In this document: positions 54,507-64,000 of the stretch, in pieces
Position numbering within the stretch: the stretch's first letter is position 1
How the letters are laid out: every line of letters begins with the position of its first letter
Source: CAZAYY01 sp964489525
GTDB taxonomy: Bacteria; Chloroflexota; Anaerolineae; Anaerolineales; JABWBV01
Length of the DNA stretch: 64,000 nucleotides
Direction: 5' to 3'
NCBI GenBank assembly: GCA_964489525.1
Contig: CAZAYY010000005.1
Location: 1 to 64,000 of the forward strand
Made by a program: the position numbers and the translations under genes
Notes under the pieces: model-generated
Seen by the model: only the letters and a program-made list of their open reading frames with translations
The model's database searches: none
What the model was told of the DNA's origin: nothing

Positions 54507-56234
54507 TTAATTTTCGGTGCCCAGGTCAATCTCTGGGGTTTCCGAAGAAGCGCCTCCGGGAAACACATCAGAGCGTCCCCAAACAATAATGGCCCGGTTC
54601 TCAACGGGCAGACTGCGCGAAACCAACCACTTCATCCAGGCAGTGGTTTCCATCCCGGCATATTGTGGGGAATAGTCCCAGGCAAAATCCTGGCCGCGAT
54701 AGCTTGAAGCAAGGTCAAGCGCTGCTTCTTCATCCCAGGTGATCACCACATCGGGCAATTCCTGCTCTGGGGGTAAAACACTGGCAAACGTGACATTGTC
54801 AAAATTGCGCAGCTGCCAGCGCATTGCCGGTGTATCTACATGCGATAGGATGGCTGCACCAGCACGCCTGCCGCGTGCCCACACACCCAGGTCTTCGAGC
54901 GTTTTCAGAAAAACATCTGAGAGGTGCGATTGGGGTACAGCCTGCCACAAATCCAAGGCCTGCGAACCTGCCCAAGGACGGACAGCCCACCCTGCAGAAA
55001 GACTGTTGAAGGCAAAGAGCAAAATCACTCCACCCACAAGCCCGATTCTGGCAGTCTCCATTTCGGTCAAAATAGAAACCAAAATGGTGGTGAGCAAAGC
55101 CAGGAGCAGCGCCCCGAAAACGGCCAGCCAACGCAGCCAAAACAGACGGTCATCCGCCGCAATCCCGGGCATCCCCGCGATATTGAGTTGGGCGTTAAAC
55201 CCCAGAACAATCACCCAAAACGCCAACAGCCAGGCAGCCCAGGGAGTCTGTGCGGGTTGGCGCAGATTATGGGCAATTTCCTGAGCAGCCAAAATCCAAA
55301 GGGGTATGCCAACCCAGGCCAACATCTCAACCGAGCGTGCCGGGTGAACCAAAGCAGCAGCCAGGGCAAGCAGCCCCCAAAGCAGTGCAGGCAGGGTGAG
55401 CCAATCCAGCTGCTTGATCAAAACCTGGCGAACCAGGCTTATTGCGCCAAACACCAGGGCGGGGAGCAGGTAAGCGATTGCACCCATTAAAAGGCCGGGA
55501 GAACCCGCCCCCGATGGGGCTTCAAGCCAACCCGATAAAAATTCAGAAATTGCGGAAGCGGCTGCACCAAGCCCTGAAGGTGCCTGGAGCAAAACTGTTC
55601 CGGCACCCAGAAACGCCGCGAAAAAAGCGAGCGAAAAACCAAGTTCACGGCTGGGGTCAGAGGTTCCTTCGGGCCAGGCAACCTTTACTTTAAACAGCCG
55701 GCCCAAACCCAACCAGGCCAGCGCCAACACACAGCCAAAATAAAAATGCGGCCCGGAAAGCGCTGCGAACCCCGCCACCACGCCTAAAAGCCAACCCGGC
55801 CCAGTTTTTCGCAAAGCCAGCAGCCACAAAAAAGCGGCAATTCCCAGCACCGGGCTGCCGGCGACTCTCCCCATACCCACCAGAATCGGGTCTATTGCAA
55901 GCGCAGCCGCCAGCACCAGGGCAGCCCTGCGCCCCAGCTGTTGGCGGAAAAAATAAGGAATCCAAACGAGGCTGCTGGAGGCTAAGAGAGACGTAAAACG
56001 AGCCAAGAATTCCCCGGAGCCAAACCCATAAAACCAAACCGAAGTAAAGAAAACATAACCAGGCATCGGCCCAATTTCAACCGATTTCCCCCTAACAACA
56101 TCTAAAGCCTGGAGTGCCCAAATCGCTTCAGAATCGGCCAGGGGAAGCTGACCCAGGTGGTAGCCGCGCACCAACAGCGCAATGAGAAATGCCGTGAAAT
56201 AGAAGATGATTTCATTGTTAATTTTGCTGCGCAT
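54507..56234 (-). CDS. GT39-like polytopic membrane protein
   Basis: 575 aa. About ten membrane helices from residue 10 and a C-terminal soluble domain (about 455-575) outside. The first loop has LPLADSEAIWALQALDVVRG, matching the acidic first-loop position of GT-C glycosyltransferases such as ArnT/PMT, then GPMPGYVFFTSVWFYGFGSGEF. These use lipid-linked sugars to glycosylate lipids or proteins. The frame is open upstream to 56345, inside the preceding gene, but ATG 56234 is 7 bases after a good -10 and is taken as the start; ATG 56240 is one base from the -10. Acceptor and donor are unknown. Confidence 0.65.
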   Translation of the reverse strand: MRSKINNEIIFYFTAFLIALLVRGYHLGQLPLADSEAIWALQALDVVRGKSVEIGPMPGYVFFTSVWFYGFGSGEFLARFTSLLASSSLVWIPYFFRQQLGRRAALVLAAALAIDPILVGMGRVAGSPVLGIAAFLWLLALRKTGPGWLLGVVAGFAALSGPHFYFGCVLALAWLGLGRLFKVKVAWPEGTSDPSRELGFSLAFFAAFLGAGTVLLQAPSGLGAAASAISEFLSGWLEAPSGAGSPGLLMGAIAYLLPALVFGAISLVRQVLIKQLDWLTLPALLWGLLALAAALVHPARSVEMLAWVGIPLWILAAQEIAHNLRQPAQTPWAAWLLAFWVIVLGFNAQLNIAGMPGIAADDRLFWLRWLAVFGALLLALLTTILVSILTEMETARIGLVGGVILLFAFNSLSAGWAVRPWAGSQALDLWQAVPQSHLSDVFLKTLEDLGVWARGRRAGAAILSHVDTPAMRWQLRNFDNVTFASVLPPEQELPDVVITWDEEAALDLASSYRGQDFAWDYSPQYAGMETTAWMKWLVSRSLPVENRAIIVWGRSDVFPGGASSETPEIDLGTEN

Positions 56235-56241
56235 GTCCATA

Positions 56242-56270
56242 ATTATAATCTGACCCGGGTAATTATCCAA
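56242..56270 (-). promoter_or_regulatory. promoter of the GT39-like gene (leaderless geometry)
   Basis: Minus-strand TTGGAT (56270-56265), 17-base spacer, TATAAT (56247-56242), then ATG 56234 after 7 bases. It overlaps the gap after the upstream gene's stop at 56272. No SD. Confidence 0.6.
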
Positions 56271-56271
56271 C

Positions 56272-58692
56272 TCATGGGACTTTGAAAACAACAACCTCTC
56301 CTTGCTCAAACAGAACCAGGAGGTTTTGGCGCAGCAGGGTTTCATTCACCCGGTAGGTGCTGCGCTCAAGGGGGCCAATATAGATGTAGCGAATGTCATA
56401 GGTTTGGATAATCCGGCTTACCGGATCCCAGGTTGTGGATTGGTAAAGCGCCTGGATATCGCTCTCCCGATTCCCCATAGGCTCCACGCTGCCGCGCCAC
56501 TGCTGCTGGTGAAATGGCCAACCCAATAGAGCCGGGAGACCGGTATGTACTGAAATGCGCCCCCCACTGGTGTAGCTGCCGCCAACCGCCTCCACCAAAG
56601 TTCCCATTGGCGCCTGTTGAAGAAAATCCACTGCCGCATGATCATCACGGCTCAAGTAAGAAGCGTGGTCCGCCCCATCCAGCGTGAGGCCTCCTGGGGG
56701 ATTAAACCCATTGGTTTTATCTGGCAGCGCAAGGGCCGGGTACGACAGTCCAACCACCAATACTGCACTGAATACAACCAAAAAGGCCGCTCTTGCCACC
56801 CGGGGCAGCCTGCCTAACAACCAGATGGACCCGGCGGCACCCGCTAAAGCCCAAAGCAGCCAGGCCTGGTAATAAAATTTAAAAACGGTATTCATCCGGG
56901 TGCCAAACAAATCGCGCAAGTAAACAAATTCGGGAGCAAACACCAGCAACGCCCCCAACATAACCAAAAGCATTACCACAGGCAGCCCTGAAGACGGGTG
57001 CTCGCGCTTTACGGGGATACTCTTAAAGAAATAAGAAAGGGCCAGGCCGATGAGTGCCACTAACGTGATCAGCCCTCCAATTCCCTGCAAGCGGCGCTGA
57101 AGACCCAACACAAATACCGCCTGGGCATCTGGCGCGCCCATACCCGAGAGCACTCCCGAACCCGCCGGAAGCATGAGGATAAAGCGCCCGAGTGCGAGCG
57201 AGAAAACCCAAACCGCAACGGTGAATGTCAAAGCCAGAAAAAGGCCATTCTTAAAATCCCCACCCTCCCGCCTGAGGGCAAAAGCCAGGAAACCAAACAA
57301 GGGAACGAACAAAACCCCAAACATCACCCAAAGATGGGCCCCACGGGTAGGATTGATGATGTTTGGCAAAATCCCCCCGGCCTGCGAAGCAAACCCAACA
57401 TAAAAGGGCAGGTAGAGCAGTGCGCCGCTGATTCCCAACGCCAGGCCTAACCCCAAAAATTCTCCGGCCCGTTCCCAGGAAAACCCATGAAGATACAGCT
57501 GGCGCAGCACAAAAACACCCGAGAAAAGCGCAACATAAATGGGGAAATCCCAGGTGTTCAAGAAAGCCAGGCCGCCCAAAGCCAGCGCGGCGAAACCAAA
57601 AGTAGGCCAATCCAGGGGATATTCACGGTCACCCAACCGGATTGGATTTAAAGGCTGGCCATAAAAAAGATGGATCGCCAGGGCAACTGCTAAAAGGGTA
57701 AATGGAATGGCGAGAACATGGGGGTGCAAATCGCCCAGCAAGAAAGAGAAAAAAGGGAATTCGTCAATCACCTCTTGCGGGCTGCCCGTAAAACTAAAAT
57801 CCTCGACCACGCGCGAAGAACGCCACCACCACCAAAAACGCTCGATTACCCCGGTTTCCGGAGAAGCCGGCGGGTCTACAAGATTTTCAATGTTGAGCCA
57901 CGACCAAAAAGGCGAAACCAACTGCCCATTTGGGCCAGCCTGCCAGAACACCCCGCGGGCATGCAGGCGCTCCAAAAAGCCACCCGCATTACTCAACAGC
58001 AAAACAAAAACAGGCCCCAGCAGCGCCGAAAAAACAGTGTGGGTTGGCGCAGCGTCGCGCTCCTGGCCATACAGGCGAACCACCAGGTTATAAACCACCC
58101 CATAAGCCCCAACGGCACCCAGGGCAAACACGAGCGCCAACCCCAGGTTGAAAGCCACGCTGCCCACAGTTCCCGTGAACATGGCCAGCATTCCCACCAT
58201 CACATATCCAAAATAATAATATGAGATTGCATACCCGGACAGCCAGGGGTCAAGCGGCGGGAACGAGGGGGAGCGCAGGATGGAATTGATAAAGGCCAGC
58301 TCCATTGGCTTCTCGGTTGCAATAATTTCTGGGTTTGCGGCCCGAACAAACGCCCAGGCGGCGAAAGAAACCAGAAAAAGCCCCTCCACTACCCAAACCA
58401 CAGAGATGTTGACCCGGAACCAGGCGACCAGTTCAGCAAAGCCAATTTTTCGCAAAACCAGGGCGCTGAGCAAAACGACCAGCGCAAGCGAGAAAACCAG
58501 GCCGCCTGCGTTGTTGCCCAGGAAGCCTAATGAACCCAACAGCCAATACAGGTACGCCCAAATCAGCAGGCCGGCAGTGCGCGCAAAAGCATAGCCACGC
58601 TCGTGCAATCCAGGCAAAAGCCAATAAACCAGGGGAAAAACCGCAAGGCCAAGAAATGTAATCAGCAGATACCAAAGTAAGAAACTCAGCAT
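56272..58692 (-). CDS. YYY-domain (DUF2298) membrane protein
   Basis: 806 aa, mostly membrane. The Chlorarchaeal YYY signature is clear in YAISYYYFGYVMVG, preceded by MELAFINSILRSPSFPPLDPWLSG, and followed by LLGDLHPHVLAIPFTLL, FLNTWDFPIYVAL, TRMNTVFKFYYQAWLLW and a short C-terminal soluble part (TWDPVSRIIQTYDIRYIYIGPLER). Function unproven; it resembles GT-C enzymes in topology and may move or transfer sugars. It starts 19 bases after the larger relative, so both are in one transcript. No SD-independent oddity; the frame is intact. Confidence 0.85.
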   Translation of the reverse strand: MLSFLLWYLLITFLGLAVFPLVYWLLPGLHERGYAFARTAGLLIWAYLYWLLGSLGFLGNNAGGLVFSLALVVLLSALVLRKIGFAELVAWFRVNISVVWVVEGLFLVSFAAWAFVRAANPEIIATEKPMELAFINSILRSPSFPPLDPWLSGYAISYYYFGYVMVGMLAMFTGTVGSVAFNLGLALVFALGAVGAYGVVYNLVVRLYGQERDAAPTHTVFSALLGPVFVLLLSNAGGFLERLHARGVFWQAGPNGQLVSPFWSWLNIENLVDPPASPETGVIERFWWWWRSSRVVEDFSFTGSPQEVIDEFPFFSFLLGDLHPHVLAIPFTLLAVALAIHLFYGQPLNPIRLGDREYPLDWPTFGFAALALGGLAFLNTWDFPIYVALFSGVFVLRQLYLHGFSWERAGEFLGLGLALGISGALLYLPFYVGFASQAGGILPNIINPTRGAHLWVMFGVLFVPLFGFLAFALRREGGDFKNGLFLALTFTVAVWVFSLALGRFILMLPAGSGVLSGMGAPDAQAVFVLGLQRRLQGIGGLITLVALIGLALSYFFKSIPVKREHPSSGLPVVMLLVMLGALLVFAPEFVYLRDLFGTRMNTVFKFYYQAWLLWALAGAAGSIWLLGRLPRVARAAFLVVFSAVLVVGLSYPALALPDKTNGFNPPGGLTLDGADHASYLSRDDHAAVDFLQQAPMGTLVEAVGGSYTSGGRISVHTGLPALLGWPFHQQQWRGSVEPMGNRESDIQALYQSTTWDPVSRIIQTYDIRYIYIGPLERSTYRVNETLLRQNLLVLFEQGEVVVFKVP

Positions 58693-58711
58693 GGCAATCC
58701 TTCCAAATGGG

Positions 58712-61700
58712 TCAATTCTCCTTCAGAACAGGTTCGCGAATTACCTGGTAGATGGATGTTTGCCCGTCGCGGTAGACGAGGTTCCAGAAATAACCCGTGT
58801 AAATCTCAAACTTATCAATCCCAGAACCTTCATAATAGGCTCGTTCGAGCTGCCCTACCACGATATATTCAACCGGATAATTATCGAGGAAATATTTCAG
58901 GAAAGTTTCGTTAGCAGTCCGATAAAACATGTCAATATCGCCAACCCGGCTGGTGACCTGGTCGGTAGACACCACACCGCGCTGCTGGCGTTGGTGCCAA
59001 TTCCAACCCACCACACCAGGTAGGCCGGTGTTGATGGTGTAGCGCGAGCCCCAGCGATATTCCACGGTGTTGGCTTCGAGAATGACCGGTGTCCCCTGAA
59101 TATGATCCTGCATCCACAAAATGGCCCGATAATCTTCATCCAGGGTAAGGGTGCGGCCCTGCTCGCCATAAGTGCTCAAGGGCATATATGTCATGCCATC
59201 CAGGCTCACAGGCACATTGGCCGCCATTCGGTCCCGAATTTTGGCACTGCCCCCCAGTAGCGGGAAAAGCGCCGCAATAAACACCAGAACCACCAGGCCA
59301 GACAGCCAATACCTGCGCAGAACAGAAGGCCAGTCCTCAATCCGGCTGAGCAGCCAGGTCAGCATTGCCGCAGCAGAAATGCCAAATAAGACCCATACCT
59401 GCAAATAAAACTTAAAGACGGTGTTCATTCGCCCAATGTCTCCACTGAGTACAATGAATTCCACCATGAGGGTCAGGAATAAGCCTGTGCCCACCAGGAA
59501 CAAGACAAAACGGTGGGCATCTGGCAAGCCCGGTCGCAGCAGCAGCACAGCTGCCCAGGCAGCCAACAGCAGCACCAACCAGGTAATCGAAACCCCGCTA
59601 AACTGACCATACGCCACCAAACCTGCAAAAATCAAGAACAGGGCGTAAATAACCCCCTGGAGAGGCTGGAGCTTCTTGACGGCGGAAATTGGTGTGGAGG
59701 CAAGCCAATCCAGGGTTAACCAGGCCATCCAACTGGCAATCACAAACAGGAACAATCCCCAATGAACCAGGTAAGCCCCCAGGGGCGTGACGGTGCCCTG
59801 CCAACGCTGAACTTCAGTATAGCCCAAGGCATAAGCATTCGCATAAGGTTGAAAAGCCACAAAAGCCAGCCCAATCAGGGTGCCCGGCAGCAAGATTGCC
59901 GCAGCAGCGCGATCGTAGGGTGCTCGCAGAAAAGAAAATACCCCGTTGGGTAGAACTCGGAAATACATCCAGGCAGAATAGGCCAGCGCTAACACACCCA
60001 GGGCCAGGTAGGTCGGGAAATCCCAGGTGTTGGTTGGACGCAGGACGCCAATCGCCAGGCCGCCCACCAGCAGTGATACGACAATATGGGCAAACCGTCC
60101 GATGGGGCTGCGCGTATCCTCCCAACCCCGGTTTGAAAGCATGGCGAATGCCCAGGTCAAGGCCAGCAAGGTGAGCGGCAGGGCCATCATGTGGGCATGC
60201 AAATCGGCATACAAAAATGTAAACATCGGAAATTCGGTAATCGGCTCAACATCGCCCGGGGCAGGGATGGCGCGGCTGGGAAGCCAGTACCAATCACCCA
60301 GGGAATAGGGCATGCCCTGGCCGCCAAACACCCGGAAAAAACCCTGAAAAGTCCAGAGTGCACGCTGGAAAAAGCCAACCGATTCCAAAGGAACGCCTTC
60401 AGCCACCAGCATCTGGTAGCCCCGCAGAACCATTTTTAACGACCCAAGGTTGCCCAGGAAAGCCACACCCAGGCTGGCCACCACCCCTGCCACCAGGGGC
60501 AAGCGGTGGGTTGATAGGAACCCCCCGGGCGATTGGGCCTGCACTTCAACCGGGGTTTCAGCCTCTCCCTCTAAGGGCTTTTTTGCCCTGGCCACAGCAC
60601 TGACCAGGTTCCAACCCAAAGAAAAAGCACCCAGCACCAACATGGCATAAAGGGCTGGCAAAACCAGGTTATACGCAAAAGAAGGCACCAGCCCAAGCCA
60701 CTTAACCAATACACCCACAAACACAAACCCATAGTAATAATAGTTGATATACCCACCCGCAAACCAGGGGTCATATGGTGGAAAATGGGTGCTGCGCAGA
60801 ACGGCATTGAAGTACGAAAAATCCATCGGTTTTTCGCCGCCCTTCCACGGATGCCACAGGTCGGGGTTGCCCAGGCGAATCAAAAGGAAAAAGAGGAAAG
60901 CCGCCAGCGCCAAAAGTTCTACGGTCAAAAAATATTTTTTCTTCTCCTGCCACTCCTGGCGCAAGCCTTCCCACTGGAACCAGGCCGCTAAAGCCGCAAG
61001 CAGGGCAATCAAGCCGGCTGCAAGGGTGATGGTTTGCGCATTAAAGGTAACCCCAAAAGAACCCGCCAGCCAGACCAGGTATGAAAGCAGCAGCATTCCA
61101 AAGGTACGCGCCAGTGGGTAAGCCCGATCCGCCAAACCCTTGGTGGCTATGCGCAAAATGGGGTAGCTTACCCAGCCCATCAGGCTGAACACCAGGTAAT
61201 ACACCACAGCCCCCACCACCTGGCTGCGGTTCAAAATGCTCTGGCGCGGAAACAGGTCTGCCCAGGTACTTGAGGCTGTTTGTTCTGCCACTCTTTCTGG
61301 CGACAACAGCAGGGTTTTTCCATTCCCTTGCGCCCCAACCTGCCCCTCTAAAGGCGCATTATTAAAAAGTTCCTGGGTAAAGTTCGGGTCATATGCACTG
61401 GTTTTTATAAATACAAAAACCTTGGGATGATCGTATACCGTGAAGGCTTCTTCGGCAAACTGGGAATTCAGGGTGATGTTTCCTATTGATGGTTCTGAAG
61501 AAAACACCCGCACAAGCTCGTAGCCCAATTTTCCCTGGAAGGTGCCCACTTCGGCCACGTTGAAACACCATTCTATGGTGCGCTCTTCCGGGCAGCCGAG
61601 CAGGTTGCGATAGTAGGTAACCACCAGGGGATATTTCTCCGGCAGGCGGGTAAGGCTGCCCCACTGGCGGCTGGATGTGACCATGATGACATCCGCCTGG

Positions 61701-64000
61701 TCGAGGTTAGCGATAAACCGCTGGCGTTTCTCTGCGTTGTCGGGCCAATACATTTCGAAATTCAGTCCGCCCTGGTAAATGCCGCCAAAGCCGTCGTACC
61801 CATCAATCCGCATGGGCTGGCCATCATCCCAGGAAGTCTCGTTGGCAATGGCTGCGCCCAACAGGGTGATGGGTCCATCCCCTTGAACCAGGGTTAACTT
61901 AACGGTCACCCCCTGCCCCTCCTGCACCTGTAAAGGCGGCTCCAGCTTAATGACCTGGTTCAGTGCAAACAGGTTAGCAGCAGGGCCCAGATTCAAATCC
62001 ACCGTACCCTGCGCAAGAATTTCTAACTCGCTGTGCTGGCTGAGCACCTCCAGGCGCAGGGTGTGTGGCCCGAGTGAACGGGGTACAACCTGCACCTGAG
62101 GCATAGTGATGGTGTACAAATCCCCGGTGTGTTGGGCAACAAATGTCTGCAAGAAAGGTTCACTGGGGCGATAGATGCAGTTATCCGTCACCGGCAAATC
62201 CTGTTCCACCAAACCAACGGGAGTGGAATATGCCAGGCGGAAAGTGAGGCAGAAATTCAAATCTACACCTACATCTACAGGCTCAAGGGCAAAGGTGTAA
62301 GACATCCCCTGCTCCACCGCAAGCGGCACATCCAGGTTGAACGTATTTAAACTCGGTTCCGCAAAATCTTTAATCAAAAAGCTGCGTGCCAGCAGTTCTT
62401 CCTGGTCAGGAGAATCGTACACAGACAGCATCAGCGTCATTTGTTGAGAACCTGCAGCCAGGGAAGCGGCTCTCCCAACCACAATTTCATTTAGCTGACC
62501 GGTTTTTTGTGGGTAAAGCACCGCGATAAAAGGGCTGCCAGACCGAACCTGGTTCCCATAGGGCAAAGGAACTGGCTGGGAAAACACCTGCTCAACGCCC
62601 TCAGGCGCGCCAGTGGTTATTTTTAAGTTTAAAGGTCCAGGGATGGATTGGTAAATCCAGCGGGAAGATTCAATCCGGGTAATTTCCCGAACATAAATCC
62701 GGGTGAACCCATAGGCATAGGCGGCAGTAGCAGCCAGGGCCAACACCCCCAACAAGGCTGCGGCTGTATGCAGAGGCACCCGCCCGGCAAGACGGGTCAG
62801 GCTGCCCTGCGCCCCCCCTCCGGAACGATAAGCTTTTTTCCCCCAGTCCCAGGCTTCCACCAGCACCCACCCGGCAATAATCGCCAGGCCGGGGTACACA
62901 GGCAGTTGGTAGCGCATGGTTGGGTTCCAAAGGCTGGACTGCCAGGCGAAATACAAAGCCGTCCACCCCCAAACCAGCAGATGCTTGCGCCACTGCCCTG
63001 TAAACGTTTTGAAAGCCATCAAGATAAATCCGGTCCAGGCAATCAGAGCAGCAGGTAAACCAACCCCCCAAAATGTCAGGTTTTGGCCGGAAAACCAGAT
63101 GGGCCGGTCGTACCATTGAACGGAAGGAGGAAAACCAGAATCGGGTTTTACCTGGTTGCTGAGCGAGCGGATGTTGTCCATCCACTGCGGGTTAAGCCCA
63201 ACATCAAAAAAGCCCGGCCCCTGGAAGGCATAAGGCTGGAACACCCGGAAAGAAACCAGGCTGCCCAGGGCAGCCAACGCCATTACGCCAAAAACCACCA
63301 CGAGTTCGCGCTCGCGCCGGGATGGGGGAACGGAAGCAAAATACACCGAAACTGCAGCAGGCAGTATAAACGCCAGCGGCGCCGCTGAAATTTTGGCCGC
63401 CACTGCCAGACCCAACGCAACCCCAAACCAGAAGGCCAATTGCAGAAGCGGGTGGCGCCAGATTTCCAACAGCAGCCCAGTAACAGACCCACCATCCTCC
63501 CTGGCAGACGAGACCGGCACAAAGCGCCGCACCCCAATTTTGATGGCCATATATATGGCGAACCAGGTAAACAGATTGACAAAATTATCCACAGTGAAAA
63601 AGTGGGACTGCTGGATTTGCATTACCGCCAGGGCAGAGAACGCAGCCGCCACCAGGCCCACCCGGCGGTTGTATAAGGCTGCTGCCGCCAGGTAGACCAG
63701 GATAATCACGCCCATATCGGCCAGGGCAGAAGCTGGCCTACCCACCAGGTGCAGGCTTCCATAGCCGGTTTTCTCTAAAAACTCAGCGGCGTAGCGAACC
63801 AAAATCACTGGAAAAGTGCCGTAAACATAAAAGCCGAATCCCCGGTTATACGGGTTTAGATTGGATTTTGCGGTTTTGAAGTAATCGCCCACACCCAGCC
63901 ATTTCCGTTGGTCAGAGGGACAATTTTCAATAGATAGGTCCGGGTTCTGGCAGGTTAGGGGACTGAGCGCCGAACCGACCATAATCAAGAACCGCTCATC
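58712..64000 (-). CDS. GT39-like plus YYY-domain fusion membrane protein, 5' end beyond window
   Basis: At least 1763 codons, open to the window edge, so the true N-terminus is missing. The visible part begins DERFLIMVGSAL, like the HPDERF motif of Chloroflexi membrane glycosyltransferases. The first half has GT39-like helices (to about 420) and a large extracytoplasmic beta-rich part (about 450-925). The second half (about 930-1758) is a YYY protein: SYFNAVLRSTHFPPYDPWFAGG, YINYYYYGFVFVG, FLYADLHAHMMALP, NTWDFPTYLALG, RMNTVFKFYLQVWVLF, and closing YPVEYIVVGQLERAYY. It is paralogous to the downstream 806 aa protein. Presumably an envelope glycan enzyme. Confidence 0.8.
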   Translation of the reverse strand, partial: DERFLIMVGSALSPLTCQNPDLSIENCPSDQRKWLGVGDYFKTAKSNLNPYNRGFGFYVYGTFPVILVRYAAEFLEKTGYGSLHLVGRPASALADMGVIILVYLAAAALYNRRVGLVAAAFSALAVMQIQQSHFFTVDNFVNLFTWFAIYMAIKIGVRRFVPVSSAREDGGSVTGLLLEIWRHPLLQLAFWFGVALGLAVAAKISAAPLAFILPAAVSVYFASVPPSRRERELVVVFGVMALAALGSLVSFRVFQPYAFQGPGFFDVGLNPQWMDNIRSLSNQVKPDSGFPPSVQWYDRPIWFSGQNLTFWGVGLPAALIAWTGFILMAFKTFTGQWRKHLLVWGWTALYFAWQSSLWNPTMRYQLPVYPGLAIIAGWVLVEAWDWGKKAYRSGGGAQGSLTRLAGRVPLHTAAALLGVLALAATAAYAYGFTRIYVREITRIESSRWIYQSIPGPLNLKITTGAPEGVEQVFSQPVPLPYGNQVRSGSPFIAVLYPQKTGQLNEIVVGRAASLAAGSQQMTLMLSVYDSPDQEELLARSFLIKDFAEPSLNTFNLDVPLAVEQGMSYTFALEPVDVGVDLNFCLTFRLAYSTPVGLVEQDLPVTDNCIYRPSEPFLQTFVAQHTGDLYTITMPQVQVVPRSLGPHTLRLEVLSQHSELEILAQGTVDLNLGPAANLFALNQVIKLEPPLQVQEGQGVTVKLTLVQGDGPITLLGAAIANETSWDDGQPMRIDGYDGFGGIYQGGLNFEMYWPDNAEKRQRFIANLDQADVIMVTSSRQWGSLTRLPEKYPLVVTYYRNLLGCPEERTIEWCFNVAEVGTFQGKLGYELVRVFSSEPSIGNITLNSQFAEEAFTVYDHPKVFVFIKTSAYDPNFTQELFNNAPLEGQVGAQGNGKTLLLSPERVAEQTASSTWADLFPRQSILNRSQVVGAVVYYLVFSLMGWVSYPILRIATKGLADRAYPLARTFGMLLLSYLVWLAGSFGVTFNAQTITLAAGLIALLAALAAWFQWEGLRQEWQEKKKYFLTVELLALAAFLFFLLIRLGNPDLWHPWKGGEKPMDFSYFNAVLRSTHFPPYDPWFAGGYINYYYYGFVFVGVLVKWLGLVPSFAYNLVLPALYAMLVLGAFSLGWNLVSAVARAKKPLEGEAETPVEVQAQSPGGFLSTHRLPLVAGVVASLGVAFLGNLGSLKMVLRGYQMLVAEGVPLESVGFFQRALWTFQGFFRVFGGQGMPYSLGDWYWLPSRAIPAPGDVEPITEFPMFTFLYADLHAHMMALPLTLLALTWAFAMLSNRGWEDTRSPIGRFAHIVVSLLVGGLAIGVLRPTNTWDFPTYLALGVLALAYSAWMYFRVLPNGVFSFLRAPYDRAAAAILLPGTLIGLAFVAFQPYANAYALGYTEVQRWQGTVTPLGAYLVHWGLFLFVIASWMAWLTLDWLASTPISAVKKLQPLQGVIYALFLIFAGLVAYGQFSGVSITWLVLLLAAWAAVLLLRPGLPDAHRFVLFLVGTGLFLTLMVEFIVLSGDIGRMNTVFKFYLQVWVLFGISAAAMLTWLLSRIEDWPSVLRRYWLSGLVVLVFIAALFPLLGGSAKIRDRMAANVPVSLDGMTYMPLSTYGEQGRTLTLDEDYRAILWMQDHIQGTPVILEANTVEYRWGSRYTINTGLPGVVGWNWHQRQQRGVVSTDQVTSRVGDIDMFYRTANETFLKYFLDNYPVEYIVVGQLERAYYEGSGIDKFEIYTGYFWNLVYRDGQTSIYQVIREPVLKEN

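Overview
This 64 kb window is a protein-dense bacterial chromosome segment with about 40 genes, no tRNA, rRNA, CRISPR array or insertion sequence, and short intergenic gaps. The best fit is a member of Chloroflexota, probably class Anaerolineae. This rests on two proteins of the YYY/DUF2298 membrane family known mainly from Chloroflexi and Archaea, the rpmB / asp23-fakA-recG-coaD gene order, a beta-prime subunit with a long coiled-coil insertion, a PurS-PurL fusion, and several eukaryotic-like Ser/Thr kinases. That assignment is inference from gene content, not a database match.

Layout. 0.1-5.3 kb (minus): purL-purQ-purB, late purine synthesis. 5.4-7.2 kb (plus): a cytochrome P450 and a small membrane protein. 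7.3-15.0 kb (plus): rpoC with its own promoter and no rpoB beside it, then gyrA with a long basic Pro/Ala/Lys tail. 15.1-18.8 kb (minus): two glycosidase-like proteins with the same NTF2-like C-terminal domain, an HD hydrolase and a SanA/YdcF-like protein. 18.9-24.5 kb (minus): a hybrid ABC uptake operon: polar amino acid permease, a lipoprotein fusing an amino acid binding domain to a phosphonate binding domain, PhnC ATPase and an oversized PhnE permease. 24.6-31.1 kb (plus): folC, lon, an AlbA/HATPase-type regulator and a short-chain dehydrogenase. 31.1-38.8 kb (minus): asp23, fakA, two DegV/FakB-like proteins, recG, coaD and a coiled-coil protein. 39.2 kb (plus): rpmB. 39.5-42.5 kb: a Ser/Thr kinase facing a lipid kinase / SH3 / DUF971 operon. 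42.5-54.4 kb (minus): one tight ten-gene run, cmk-plsC-histidine kinase-(kinase with PQQ propeller)-PP2C-(J domain + VWA)-(zinc ribbon + FHA)-(kinase + FHA)-80 aa protein-response regulator. 54.5-64.0 kb (minus): three large polytopic membrane proteins of the GT39-like / YYY type, the last running off the window.

The two loci most likely to hold undescribed biology are the hybrid amino acid/phosphonate transporter and the ten-gene signalling run, in which a two-component pair flanks a complete Ser/Thr phosphorylation module (two writers, one eraser, two FHA readers, one J-VWA scaffold). At the RNA level, several genes (folC at 24651, the regulator at 28919, the lipid kinase at 40738, the membrane protein at 56234) have a -10 box only 6-8 bases before the start codon, implying leaderless mRNAs. 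The leaders of rpoC and rpmB carry strong hairpins, and in rpmB two mutually exclusive ones.
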